This document shows positions 8,471-21,200 of a stretch of 64,000 bases of DNA, piece by piece. The DNA comes from Peredibacter starrii. Its GTDB lineage: Bacteria > Bdellovibrionota > Bacteriovoracia > Bacteriovoracales > Bacteriovoracaceae. Where the stretch lies: the NCBI RefSeq assembly GCF_034259205.1, contig NZ_CP139487.1:248001-312000 (forward strand). Reading direction: 5' to 3'. The notes under the pieces were generated by a model. That model saw nothing but the letters and a program-made list of their open reading frames with translations, made no database searches and was not told the DNA's origin. Both the position numbers and the translations under genes were made by a program. The first letter of the stretch is position 1. Each line of letters begins with the position of its first letter.

Positions 8471-8510
8471 AGATATCATTATATAAGAATAATAATACAT
8501 ATATATATAG
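8471..8510. other. AT-rich DNA unwinding element
   Basis: Forty bases of almost only A and T, with an AAT trinucleotide run (8487-8496) and (AT)n at 8499-8508. This is the most likely melting site of oriC, on the dnaN side of the DnaA boxes. The AAT steps resemble the DnaA-trio arrangement described in other bacteria; that parallel is inferred. Confidence 0.65.
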
Positions 8511-8599
8511 GGATAAAAGAAATTGGACCTACAGGGGCAGTCCCCTTGATAAACCCTTCTCTTAAAGTTAAAACCTTTGCATCCAATTAAGGAACGAAT

Positions 8600-9712
8600 A
8601 TGAAACTAACGATCCAATCACAGATCCTTCGTGATGCCATTAACAAGGTTTTATCTGTAGTAGATAAAAAGAACTCACGTCCAATTCTTACGAACTGCCT
8701 GATTAAATCTCAAGGTCAGAAACTAGAATTGATCGCAACTGATTTGGAAGTTTCGGCCAAGATTCTTTTAAACGCTCAAATTGAACAGGAAGGTTCTTTC
8801 TGTATCAATTCTAAAAATATCGCAGACATCTTAAGAGAACTTCCTAACGATGATGTGATCATGAGTGTGGATAACAACAATCTTTTAAATCTTACTTGTA
8901 AAAACATCAATTATTCACTTTTGGTGACAAGTACTGAGGAATTTCCACAATTAAGTTTTCAAAACTCTAGTTCTGAATTCCGTTTAAAGACAAAACAGAT
9001 CGCTCAGATCATTAACAAGACTTCTCATGCCATCTCTACCGATGAAACGAGATTGTACCTTAATGGTATTTATCTTCAGATGACTGATTCTAAGCTAAGA
9101 GCAGTGGCCATCGACGGTCACCGTCTGGCGTTGTTAGATACTCACGAATTTATCGGCGAAAATAAATTCCTGGTAGATGGTGTAATCGTTCCACGTAAAG
9201 GTATCTCTGAACTTAAAAAGATCGCTGATACATATCCTGAAGATGATGTTTCAATCTCTCTAGATGATTCATTCATGTTCGTGAACGCACGAAATGAGTA
9301 CTATCTTTCAATTCGTTTAATTGCTCGTGAATACCCTAAGTATCAAACAGTAATTCCTTCTAAGACCACTAACCGTTTCCATATCGATAGAAATGCCATC
9401 TTAAACGCTGTTAAACGCATTAAGATCCTTTCTAACGAGAAGACCAATGGGGTGAAGCTTAATATTCAGAAAAACGAAATTGTGATCTCTACCAATCACC
9501 CGGCCCTAGGTCAGGCGACTGAAACTTTACCTATCACTTACGATGGGAAAGCAACTGAGATTGGTTTCAACGCTAAATATCTTATCGAGAGCCTTTCAGT
9601 TCTAAATGAAACTGATGTGACTTTTGAATTTAACAACGAACTAAGCCCGGTTGTGATTAAAGCTGATGATCTTCCAGAGTTCCTGGGAATCATTATGCCG
9701 CTTAAGTTGTAA
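8600..9712 (+). CDS. dnaN: DNA polymerase III subunit beta (sliding clamp)
   Basis: 370 residues, standard length for the clamp, a dimer that encircles DNA and tethers polymerase III. The first domain begins MKLTIQSQILRDAINKVLSVVDKKNSRPILTN, where LRDAINKV and the TN of PILTN are typical. The C-terminus ends IIMPLKL, the conserved M-P-[MLV]-[RK]-[LV] ending. AAGGAACGAAT precedes the ATG. It lies between oriC and recF; recF begins 9 bp after the stop, so the two are probably co-transcribed. Confidence 0.98.
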   Translation: MKLTIQSQILRDAINKVLSVVDKKNSRPILTNCLIKSQGQKLELIATDLEVSAKILLNAQIEQEGSFCINSKNIADILRELPNDDVIMSVDNNNLLNLTCKNINYSLLVTSTEEFPQLSFQNSSSEFRLKTKQIAQIINKTSHAISTDETRLYLNGIYLQMTDSKLRAVAIDGHRLALLDTHEFIGENKFLVDGVIVPRKGISELKKIADTYPEDDVSISLDDSFMFVNARNEYYLSIRLIAREYPKYQTVIPSKTTNRFHIDRNAILNAVKRIKILSNEKTNGVKLNIQKNEIVISTNHPALGQATETLPITYDGKATEIGFNAKYLIESLSVLNETDVTFEFNNELSPVVIKADDLPEFLGIIMPLKL

Positions 9713-9721
9713 TCGCTGTTG

Positions 9722-13281
<3,560 letters not shown>

Positions 13282-13299
13282 TTTTAAGGAAGAAGAAAT

Positions 13300-15786
13300 A
13301 TGGCTGACGATAATAACAACTCAGAAGTAAATCACGGGAATATCACTCCTCTTTTGATTCAAGATGAGATGAAAAACTGTTACCTCGATTACGCAATGTC
13401 GGTAATCGTTGGTCGTGCACTACCAGATGTACGTGATGGTTTTAAGCCGGTTCACCGCCGCGTTCTCTATGCCATGCACATGCTTAACAACTACCACAAC
13501 CGTCCGTACTTGAAGTCGGCGCGTATCGTGGGTGACGTTATCGGTAAATATCACCCGCACGGTGACTCTGCTGTATACGGCGCTCTTGTTCGTCTTGCTC
13601 AGGACTTCTCAATGAGATATCCGATCATCGATGGTCAAGGTAACTTCGGTTCGATCGACGGTGATAACGCCGCGGCCATGCGATACACAGAAGCAAGAAT
13701 GCAAAAGCTCACCAACGATATGCTTGGTGACATTGATAAAGAAACTGTGGACTGGCAGGACAACTATGATGGTTCATTACAAGAGCCTACAGTTCTTCCA
13801 ACTAAGATCCCTAACCTACTCATCAACGGATCTGCTGGTATCGCCGTAGGTATGGCGACCAACATTCCTCCGCACAACTTAACAGAAGTGATGAATGGTC
13901 TATTGGCCATCATCGATAACTCTGCGGTTACAGTTCATGATCTTATTAAGATCATTCCTGGTCCGGACTTCCCGACTGCGGGTGCAATTCACGGTACTGC
14001 TGGTATTCAGCAGGCCTACCACACTGGTAAAGGTGTCATTCAAGTTCGTGCTAAAGCTGATATTGAAGTTAAGAAAAATGATCGCGAGCAAATCGTTATC
14101 ACTGAACTTCCATACCAGGTGAACAAAGCAAAACTCATCGAGAAAATCGCTGAGCTCGTAACTGAAAAAGCGATCGAAGGTATCTCTGATATCCGCGATG
14201 AATCTTCACGTGAAGGTATCCGAGTTGTTATCGATATCAAAAAAGGCGAACAAGGAGCTGTGATCCTTAACCGTCTTTATAAGCAAACTCAGATGCAGGT
14301 TTCTTTCGGTATTATCTTCCTGTCGATCTACAACGGTCAGCCGAAGGTAATGGATCTTAAAGAACAACTTCTTTGTTTCATCGAGCACCGTCGTGAAATC
14401 GTCATCCGTCGTACAACTTATGAACTCAAAAAAGCAAAAGAGCGCGCTCACATTTTAGAGGGTCTCAAAATTGCGGTTGAGAACATTGATGCGATTGTTG
14501 AATTGATCAAAAAAGCCGAGGGTCCTGCCCAAGCTAAAGATCAGTTAATGCATAAATTCACTCTTTCTGCGATTCAGGCACAAGCTGTCTTGGATATGCG
14601 TCTACAACGCTTAACGGGTCTAGAGCGTGATAAGATCATCGCTGACTACGAAGCTGTCATGAAAGAGATCGCCCGCTTAGAGGGAATTCTAGGTTCAGAA
14701 GATCAAATCCGCGGAATCATCCGTGCTGAGTTTGTTGAAATCCGTGAAAATTACGGTGATGCTCGTCGTACTGAGATCATTGCTCAGGCAGATGAAATTC
14801 AGATGGAAGATCTGATTAAGAACGAAGAAGTGATTGTGACGATTACGCAGAAAGGTTACTTGAAGCGTATGGCGACTGACACTTACCGCGCTCAAAAACG
14901 TGGTGGTAAAGGTGTGAAAGGTGCAGACCTTGAAGACGATTTCTACACTTCAATCTTCACGGCCGATACTCATGATAACCTCATGATCTTCACAGATAAG
15001 GGTACTGTATTCCAGATTAAGGTTTACCACATCCCTGAAGGTCAACGTACATCGAAAGGTCGTAACATCGTTAACATCATTAACGTTCCGGCCGACGAAA
15101 AAGTAAAAGAGATCATTACTGTTCCTAAGGACGCAGAAGGCTCGTTCCTGGTATTTGCTACTAAGCATGGTATCGTGAAGAAGTCTGAGCTTTCTGAGTA
15201 TAAGAACATGAGACAGAACGGTCTTAAGGCGATCAAAGTTGTTGATGGTGACGAAGTTCTTGCCGTAAGAATTACTGATGGTAAGAAAGACGTTCTTCTG
15301 GCTTCTTCTGCTGGTAAATCGATCCGCTTCCATGAAGATGATTGCCGTGCTCAGGGACGTGTGTCTCAGGGTGTGAAAGGCATGAGTCTTGATGAGAATG
15401 AATCAGTGATCGGTATGGAAATCATTGATGAAACATCTGAGATCCTGACTGTTACTTCACGTGGTTATGGTAAGCGTTCAGCTGCTGAAGAGTACCGTAA
15501 GCAGTCTCGTGGCGGTAAAGGTATTCTTGCTATGAAACTCACTGAGAAAACTGGTGATATCATGGCGATCCTACCTGTGACTGATAAAGACGATCTGATG
15601 ATCATCACTGACAAAGGTCAGGTGATCAGAACGAAAATCTCGGGCATTTCGCTTCTAGGCCGTAACACTCAAGGTGTTCGTCTGATTAACGTTAAACCTG
15701 ACGAAAAAGTTGTAGCAGTTGAGAAAATTGCTGAATCAGATGATGATGGATCAGATGGTGAAGCAACTGAGACACCTGTACAATAA
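13300..15786 (+). CDS. gyrA: DNA gyrase subunit A
   Basis: 828 residues. The N-terminal breakage-reunion domain has the catalytic Tyr129 in AMRYTEARM and the quinolone region [19 protein letters not shown] (85-103). The C-terminal beta-pinwheel carries the GyrA box [10 protein letters not shown], which distinguishes it from ParC. Oddity: residue 94, the equivalent of E. coli Asp87, is glycine, while the equivalent of Ser83 (Ser90) is kept. The tail is acidic ([17 protein letters not shown]). AAGGAAGAAGAAAT precedes the ATG, 18 bp after gyrB. The next gene begins inside its 3' end. Confidence 0.98.
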   Translation: MADDNNNSEVNHGNITPLLIQDEMKNCYLDYAMSVIVGRALPDVRDGFKPVHRRVLYAMHMLNNYHNRPYLKSARIVGDVIGKYHPHGDSAVYGALVRLAQDFSMRYPIIDGQGNFGSIDGDNAAAMRYTEARMQKLTNDMLGDIDKETVDWQDNYDGSLQEPTVLPTKIPNLLINGSAGIAVGMATNIPPHNLTEVMNGLLAIIDNSAVTVHDLIKIIPGPDFPTAGAIHGTAGIQQAYHTGKGVIQVRAKADIEVKKNDREQIVITELPYQVNKAKLIEKIAELVTEKAIEGISDIRDESSREGIRVVIDIKKGEQGAVILNRLYKQTQMQVSFGIIFLSIYNGQPKVMDLKEQLLCFIEHRREIVIRRTTYELKKAKERAHILEGLKIAVENIDAIVELIKKAEGPAQAKDQLMHKFTLSAIQAQAVLDMRLQRLTGLERDKIIADYEAVMKEIARLEGILGSEDQIRGIIRAEFVEIRENYGDARRTEIIAQADEIQMEDLIKNEEVIVTITQKGYLKRMATDTYRAQKRGGKGVKGADLEDDFYTSIFTADTHDNLMIFTDKGTVFQIKVYHIPEGQRTSKGRNIVNIINVPADEKVKEIITVPKDAEGSFLVFATKHGIVKKSELSEYKNMRQNGLKAIKVVDGDEVLAVRITDGKKDVLLASSAGKSIRFHEDDCRAQGRVSQGVKGMSLDENESVIGMEIIDETSEILTVTSRGYGKRSAAEEYRKQSRGGKGILAMKLTEKTGDIMAILPVTDKDDLMIITDKGQVIRTKISGISLLGRNTQGVRLINVKPDEKVVAVEKIAESDDDGSDGEATETPVQ

Positions 15787-16561
15787 TCTTTTAATTCTTC
15801 TATTCATCCTGGGGTTGAGTTCCTGTGACTTTACCCCAGGTCTGAATCGCGACATTCTTAATGCTCAAGAGTATGTAGATAATCAAGATTTCGCCAAAGC
15901 GGTGGAACTCTACGAACGCGTTTTAAAAAAGAACCCTTCAAAAGTTATCAAGACCAAGATCAACTACCAGTTGGCCGATATCTATTATCTTTATCTGAAT
16001 GAACAGGTGAAGGCGCTGAACTACTACCAGTACATCGTGGACAACGAAGAGAACCCTCTCTTCCAGGTGAAGGCGATGGAAAAAATCGCGGACATTAATT
16101 TCACCTTCTCTAAAAACTACACTGAGGCGATTCGAGTTTATAAGATTCTGATGAACTTCAAGCCGCGTTTTAAGCAGTATGATTATTATTTTCTGCGCGT
16201 GGGTGAGTCCTATTTTGAAATGGGAAAATACGATAAGGCACGGGAGATTTTTACTCAGATCCTGAGTCAGCCTGCCAACCCCTATTACGTCGAGGCCTAT
16301 AACCAATTGGGCCTTATCGAGTTTTATAATAAGAACTGGGACAAAGCGGTCGAATATTGGATGGAGTATTTAAAGCGGGAACGACGTCGTGATCAGATCA
16401 TTAATGTAAAATTCCTGATCGCCAATGCCTACGAATCCAATGAGAAGCTGAAAGAGGCCTATAACATCTACTATTCGCTTCTTCCGGTATACCCAAATCC
16501 AGATGTGCTCCGCGCTCGTTTGAAGTCAGTTTACGCTCGCAGAGTTGCCAGAAAACGTTAG
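15755..16561 (+). CDS. TPR-repeat outer-membrane-type lipoprotein (BamD-like organisation)
   Basis: 268 residues from the ATG at 15755. The N-terminus [24 protein letters not shown] is a lipoprotein signal peptide with the lipidated cysteine at 24. The rest is tetratricopeptide-like helices (AVELYERVLKKNPS, AIRVYKILMNFKP, AREIFTQILSQ, AVEYWMEYLKRE), an architecture resembling BamD and other periplasm-facing scaffold lipoproteins. The start overlaps gyrA by 32 bp; an upstream in-frame start at 15719 would give a poorer signal peptide. It probably acts as a protein-protein scaffold on the periplasmic face; the partner is unknown. Coupling to gyrA may be only transcriptional convenience. Confidence 0.75.
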   Translation: MVKQLRHLYNNLLILLFILGLSSCDFTPGLNRDILNAQEYVDNQDFAKAVELYERVLKKNPSKVIKTKINYQLADIYYLYLNEQVKALNYYQYIVDNEENPLFQVKAMEKIADINFTFSKNYTEAIRVYKILMNFKPRFKQYDYYFLRVGESYFEMGKYDKAREIFTQILSQPANPYYVEAYNQLGLIEFYNKNWDKAVEYWMEYLKRERRRDQIINVKFLIANAYESNEKLKEAYNIYYSLLPVYPNPDVLRARLKSVYARRVARKR

Positions 16562-16616
16562 ACCAAAAGTTAACTTTCCTTTATCTTATTTTAAACAATT
16601 TTGACTGGCGGTAATC

Positions 16617-16808
16617 ATGTCTAGCTGGCAGAAGGCCCTCGCAATTGCACTTGGTCTCCCTTCAACGATCTTAGGTGTGTTTTTCGGCTTTCAGGCCCTA
16701 GTTGAGCACAAAGTCATATCTCAGGGTATGGCCCAAGGCTTTTTGATCGCGGTCGTTGTTATGATGCTAATTAAGATGATCCAGGTCTCATGGAAAAAAA
16801 AGAAATAG
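16617..16808 (+). CDS. Small two-helix membrane protein, AtpZ-like
   Basis: 63 residues with two predicted membrane helices (about 5-27 and 38-56) and a KKKK tail. Size, topology and location directly before an AtpI-like gene and atpB match AtpZ, an accessory protein of F-type ATP synthases. The 3' end overlaps the next gene by 19 bp. GGCGGT upstream is a weak ribosome binding site. The assignment rests mainly on context because such short membrane proteins carry few diagnostic residues. Confidence 0.6.
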   Translation: MSSWQKALAIALGLPSTILGVFFGFQALVEHKVISQGMAQGFLIAVVVMMLIKMIQVSWKKKK

Positions 16809-17164
16809 ATAAAAGGTTTTACCTTCTTTCTGCCCTAAATATTATTCCCGCCCTCATTTTGGGTGACGGTTTAACCATAGACTCCCTGGTTTTAATTGGT
16901 GGTCTTGTCGTTTTGGTTTTGAACCATACCGTATTGGTTAACATCGTAAAATCAGTAGTGGCCGCAAGTCGGGATGGTGAGGATGCCAAGCGTCACACTT
17001 CAAGGATCTTGGTCCTGTTCCTGGTTAAGTTTGGACTTTTATTTAGTCTGATCGCGATCATCTATCTCTATAAAAAAGCTCTGATTACAAAACTTTTTTT
17101 GATTATCTTTTTCCAATTGATAATTCAGGTCGTAAGTATTAAAAACAACTATCAAAATAGTTAG
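16790..17164 (+). CDS. AtpI-like membrane protein of the ATP synthase operon
   Basis: 124 residues with about four hydrophobic segments: LLSALNIIPALILGD, SLVLIGGLVVLVLNHTVLV, ILVLFLVKFGLLFSLIAIIYLY and LFLIIFFQLIIQVV. AtpI-type proteins assist assembly of the c-ring or cation supply for F0. Gene order (before atpB and atpE) and topology support this; sequence motifs are weak. It overlaps the preceding small gene by 19 bp and ends 9 bp before atpB, so all four genes are likely one transcript. Confidence 0.6.
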   Translation: MEKKEIDKRFYLLSALNIIPALILGDGLTIDSLVLIGGLVVLVLNHTVLVNIVKSVVAASRDGEDAKRHTSRILVLFLVKFGLLFSLIAIIYLYKKALITKLFLIIFFQLIIQVVSIKNNYQNS

Positions 17165-17173
17165 GACATACAC

Positions 17174-17944
17174 ATGAAACTTTTAGGTCTTCTTGGCTTA
17201 TTTCTGGCTCAATCTGCCTTCGCTTCAGGCGGCTTCAACTTCTTTAATGAAGCTTCTCACGCATTCCACGTTCCGGCCCACACTCTAGCTCTTGTTGCTG
17301 GTTCGTTGATTATGATTGTTGCCGGTGTTCTTTACCGCGCTCAAATCTCTTCAGCTAAGAACGTAATCATTCCTGCGAAAGGAATCAATGTTCGTAACTT
17401 GATCGAGGCCCTTGGTCAGGCAATGTACGGAACTGCAAAAACTGTTATGGGTGAAGATGCTACGAAGAAATATTTTTCTTACGTAATCTTCGTTTTCTTC
17501 TTTATTCTTATCAACAACTTGATCGGTATTCTTCCTGGTTCAATGTCAGCTAACCAGAACCTGAATACGACTCTTGCTCTTGGTATTTTCACTTTCTTCT
17601 ATTTTAACTTCCAAGGTATTCGTGCTGTTGGTTTCGTTAACTATATGAAGCACTTTGCTGGTCCAATGCCGGCTCTTGCGCTTCTTATTTTCCCTATCGA
17701 AATCATTTCAGTTTCAGTTCGTCCTCTATCACTTGCTCTTCGTCTTCGCGGGAACATGGATGGTGACCACTTGATTCTTGGGATCTTCTCTGAACTAGTT
17801 CCTTACATCGTTCCAATCCCATTCTACGCAATGGGTATGTTCGTAGGGTTCCTTCAGGCCTTCGTATTTACACTACTAACAATGATTTATATTGGTATGG
17901 CGACTGCTCATCACGATCATGGTGATCACGAGCACCACCACTAA
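17174..17944 (+). CDS. atpB: F-type ATP synthase F0 subunit a
   Basis: 256 residues. It begins with a probable signal sequence (MKLLGLLGLFLAQSAFASGG), as in some subunit a proteins. The conserved helix SVSVRPLSLALRLRGNMDGDHLILG carries the essential stator arginine facing the c-ring glutamate, and the final helix is FLQAFVFTLLTMIYIGMATAH. The C-terminus is a histidine-rich tail (HHDHGDHEHHH). Subunit a forms the ion half-channels. AGGA precedes the ATG. Only subunits a and c are encoded here; b, delta and F1 genes must lie elsewhere. Confidence 0.96.
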   Translation: MKLLGLLGLFLAQSAFASGGFNFFNEASHAFHVPAHTLALVAGSLIMIVAGVLYRAQISSAKNVIIPAKGINVRNLIEALGQAMYGTAKTVMGEDATKKYFSYVIFVFFFILINNLIGILPGSMSANQNLNTTLALGIFTFFYFNFQGIRAVGFVNYMKHFAGPMPALALLIFPIEIISVSVRPLSLALRLRGNMDGDHLILGIFSELVPYIVPIPFYAMGMFVGFLQAFVFTLLTMIYIGMATAHHDHGDHEHHH

Positions 17945-17977
17945 GAATCAAATAACTGTCTAACAAAGGAAAATAAA

Positions 17978-18211
17978 ATGGACGTTAATTCATGGGTTGT
18001 TCTTTCTGCTGCTCTAACTTTCGCTGCTGCTGTACTTGGCGGAACATTCGCTCAAGGTAAAGCTGCTTCTGTAGCTCTTGAAGGTATCGCTCGTAACCCA
18101 GCTGCTGCTGAAAAACTTCAAACTCCAATGATTCTTGCTCTAGCTCTAGTAGAATCACTAGTTCTTTTCGGTTTCGGTATCGCGTTCCTTATCCTTCAAA
18201 AATCAGCTTAA
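17978..18211 (+). CDS. atpE: F-type ATP synthase F0 subunit c
   Basis: 77 residues forming a helical hairpin with the loop RNPAA (39-43). The ion-binding carboxylate is Glu59 in ALVESLVLFGF. Gln26 in helix 1 and Ser60 next to Glu59 align with Gln32 and Ser66 of the sodium-binding c-ring of Ilyobacter tartaricus (same 33-residue spacing from Gln to Glu), whereas the Pro28, Thr67 and Tyr70 equivalents are Gly22, Leu61 and Phe64. Ion choice therefore cannot be settled. AAAGGAAAATAAA precedes the ATG. A strong terminator follows. Confidence 0.96.
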   Translation: MDVNSWVVLSAALTFAAAVLGGTFAQGKAASVALEGIARNPAAAEKLQTPMILALALVESLVLFGFGIAFLILQKSA

Positions 18212-18237
18212 TCAATAAGCTTTTAGAAGATAAAAAG

Positions 18238-18264
18238 AAGGGCTCCGTAAGGGGCCCTTTTTAT
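18238..18264. terminator. Bidirectional terminator between atpE and the flavoprotein gene
   Basis: AAGGGC T CC / gtaa / GG G GCCCTT forms a nine-pair stem (18238-18259, one G-T pair) with T runs on the plus side and A-rich sequence on the other, so it can end both convergent transcripts. Confidence 0.85.
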
Positions 18265-21200
18265 TTGTAATGATTCTTTTCCTGTTCTGACTGATGATCG
18301 GCACCATGAAGGGTCGGCGACATGAGTTTGAAAAAACCACGAGTGTAGTTTGTTGGTTGCTCAATTTTCTCAGAAAGCACCACACTGTCTGCACGGAATC
18401 TTAAGTCCTCAATCTTTATCTGCCCACTCTCGCGGGTTAAGACCTCAATGTTTAGCTGATTTCTTCCTAATCTGAATTGTTCATTAAAACCATGGGTAAG
18501 CTTCTCGTTTTTCATCATCGTTTCAATGATGGCGTCGGAGCTCTTCTGATCAAGTCCCACTACTCTAAAAACATATTCACCTTTTGCATCAGGTGTAACA
18601 TTTATGTAGAAACTCGAGTTTGGCTGGGCCTTAAGAACTCGCAAAACTTTACCTAGTTCTATCTTGGTGTGAATGTCGGCCACGTTACCGTCTTTAAGAA
18701 TTAAATTTCCTTCGGCACTCGGGCGAACCGGACGTTTGATCATTTGCAAAGGTTCACCGCTCGAAACATTAAGTAATGTATGAACATCGTTCTTGGTTAA
18801 CTTCTGTGGTGAAAGATTTTGCGCCACAATTTTACCAGTGGCGGCAGCACGTGGACCAGTGATGTCCAGGAATCCACCAGTGGCCTCACGCATTTTACGT
18901 TTTGAAATAGGAGTCTTGCTCGCCATCCCCATCAGATAGACATCTTCTTTGGTGTCGTTTACTACCAGCTGTTTATTGATTTCATAATCACTCTGAGTTT
19001 TAAGACGCTCATAGCGAGTATACTCGTTAGCGCGACCCATGAGTGGTTTGAAGACCACTTCATCGGCGGCTTGATTTCCATTCTTTGCCATGTTGGCAAA
19101 AATGGGCGCCGCTGTTGAGTGAGAGTGTGTGTAACCAGTGGCGAAGACGATGTTATCAATCACGACTGGTTCTGAGATTGGTTCACCCTTCTTCGTAGTA
19201 TAGAAGGCCTTAAATTTTTTCTCACCAGCTTCAGTGATGAATTCTTCCACTCTCTGAAGATAACCATTCACGGTGCTGATGCGACCGTCATCGATTGCTT
19301 CACCAATGCGTGAGTAACGGGGAACTTTTGGTTTTTTAAGACTGCTGACAAACTCCTCACCGGTTTTTGCAGGTTGACCCATCCATACAACTTCAACACC
19401 AGTGTTGGTCCCTTTAGGATTTAGTTGTTTATTAAGTCCGGCCGCAGTTTCAGCACCAATGCTTCCACCATCTCCGTCCCCTACGAGAAGGATTTTCTTT
19501 CCTTCATAACGAGCAACTGCTGCTCTTCCGAGTTTCTGATCTTTCACTGCGGTCTCAATGAATTCTTCAACATCTTGCACTCGTGGTACGTATTTAGGAT
19601 TTTTTGCGAGATCGATAACTTTCGCCTCTTCCTCATACTTGGTAACAAGCTTAATGGAGTCGGCGTCCTTTAAACGAGTCACTGGTGTACCAAGTCCTTG
19701 AGTCACCATCCCGGCGTTGGTGTAAACCACATTACCTTTGTTGGTTTCAATTTTATACTTTGCGGGCCACGCACCTGGAGATGGTTCTTTGGTCCATTTT
19801 ACGAGAGTGTTATTCACAATGAGATCAACATCTGCGGCCTTCATTGCTCCTTGAGTAACGTGCCCAAGTTCTTCCGCAGTGGCGTAGGAAGCATTGTTAA
19901 TGTTGAAGTCGCGAAGTTGCACTGGCGAAGATGGAAAGGTATTTCCTGAATCACCAATGAACTCTGCCGAGTTAATATCAAAACCTTTCACCCTATGAAA
20001 TGTTCCGAGATCATCCGTTGATTCAATCACCAGAACTTTGAGTCCTGGATTTGTTTCTTTGAGGGCGGCCACGGCCACACTAGTATTTGGTCCCGCCCCA
20101 ATGGCCACAGCATCGTAAACGACTGGTGTAGAGGCTGTTTTAATTGCTCGCTCTGTCTTCGCCGCATCTTCCAGCATCTCATCATAAGAAGCATTCATGT
20201 AATCTCGAATAGAGGCCTTACTCATTTCATCTGAGGCAGAAAGGGGCTTGTTGTAATTATCTTGAGCAGCAGTTCTATGAAGAGACTTAACATCCGGATC
20301 AAATGGCGACTTATGATCCTTTAAGACCTGCGCTCGCATTTGGTTACCAGTTACGTAGTTCTTATACTGCGACATAAGAGTTTGTTTACGTGGTCCATCT
20401 GCCAAGGATGAAATTTGAATATAAAGTTTCTTTTCAACTTCTGCGACCTGTTCGGCCGGAAGCTTCTTGGCGAGTTGGCCATACTGGAGTTCTGGATAGA
20501 GATCTTTTACGACTTGAGAAATTTCAGTCCCCTCTTTTGAAAGTGCAATCTTAGCGGCGTCTTCACGAATAGGGGTTACCTTTGCGAGAAGTTCTTCTTC
20601 AAGGGCAAGCTTTTTAGATGTGTCTGTCGCTTTTGAAATCTTAGCAAGCGTCGTTTCAACGCTTGGATCTTTCTGAATTATGGCGGCCGCTACAGTGGTC
20701 TTTGTAGCAAGCTTAGGTTTACCTAGATTGAAGACCGAATCAAAAGTTTTGTGGCCAGCTTTGTAGGCCATGTTGGTCATTGGATTATCGATTGGGTAAA
20801 GAACAGTTTTTGCACCATACTTTAGTGTTGTGCCGGCGAAGACCAAAATCTTTCCGCCGGGAGCTTCAGCAATTGCAACTCCACCTTTCTTTAATCCATC
20901 CATCAAAGCAGTATAGGAAACCTTGAGGGCCTTCCTTGAAGGCGAAAGCATATAAGTTTTAATTGCATTGAGGGCAACGGTGATTGAATCCTTGGCTGCC
21001 TTTAGACCTTTAGAAACTCTAAGTACTTCATCTGTTTTAGTAGAAGCAGCAACAGCGGCCTGACCAATTTTAGTACTCTTTACTGCTTCAAGACCGGTCT
21101 TAGATGCCTTAAATAGAGTCGCAATTTTTGCGGCACCATTTACACCTTGTTTTAGAGCAACTGTGATACCACCAGATAAAAAGGCAGGAACAATTTCAGC

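Larger units (their letters stand above)
1286..8538. repeat. Dispersed 14-bp near-palindrome GGWYCTAYAGGRSC, six copies flanking oriC
   Basis: Copies: 1286-1299 (+, in mnmG), 3854-3867 (minus, in mnmE), 3892-3905 (+, in mnmE), 5316-5329 (+, in yidC), 5391-5404 (+, in yidC) and 8525-8538 (+, between oriC and dnaN). Two copies are identical (GGTTCTATAGGACC); the others differ only at the degenerate positions. A 12/14 match, GATCCTGTAGAAAC, lies at 6113-6126 at the end of rpmH. Copies fall in different reading frames of three genes and one intergenic site, so protein constraint does not explain them. Reading the rest of the window by eye I found no further full match. Function unknown. Confidence 0.7.
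8078..8599. other. oriC: oriC: dnaA-dnaN intergenic replication origin
   Basis: This 522-bp gap without a credible gene holds the dnaA terminator (8103-8142), six same-orientation CGGCCY elements (8130-8341), two perfect DnaA boxes (8225-8245), a palindrome GTTGATCAAC (8198-8207), weaker DnaA-box variants at 8319-8327, 8417-8425 (TGCGGATAA), 8455-8463 (CCATCCACA, minus) and 8508-8516, and an AT-rich stretch (8471-8510) about 90 bp before dnaN. The combination of position, boxes and AT-rich region is what an oriC shows. Co-orientation of genes away from this point agrees. Confidence 0.88.

Noticed and set aside
8300-8500. 66-codon open frame on the minus strand within oriC
   Set aside because: It has no ribosome binding site, an unusual composition, and covers origin elements; best explained as chance.
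9189-9199. CGTTCCACGTAA in dnaN as a parS site
   Set aside because: Only one half of the palindrome is present.
16600-16605. TTGACT as a -35 box for the atp genes
   Set aside because: It lies 11 bp from the ATG with no room for a -10 box.
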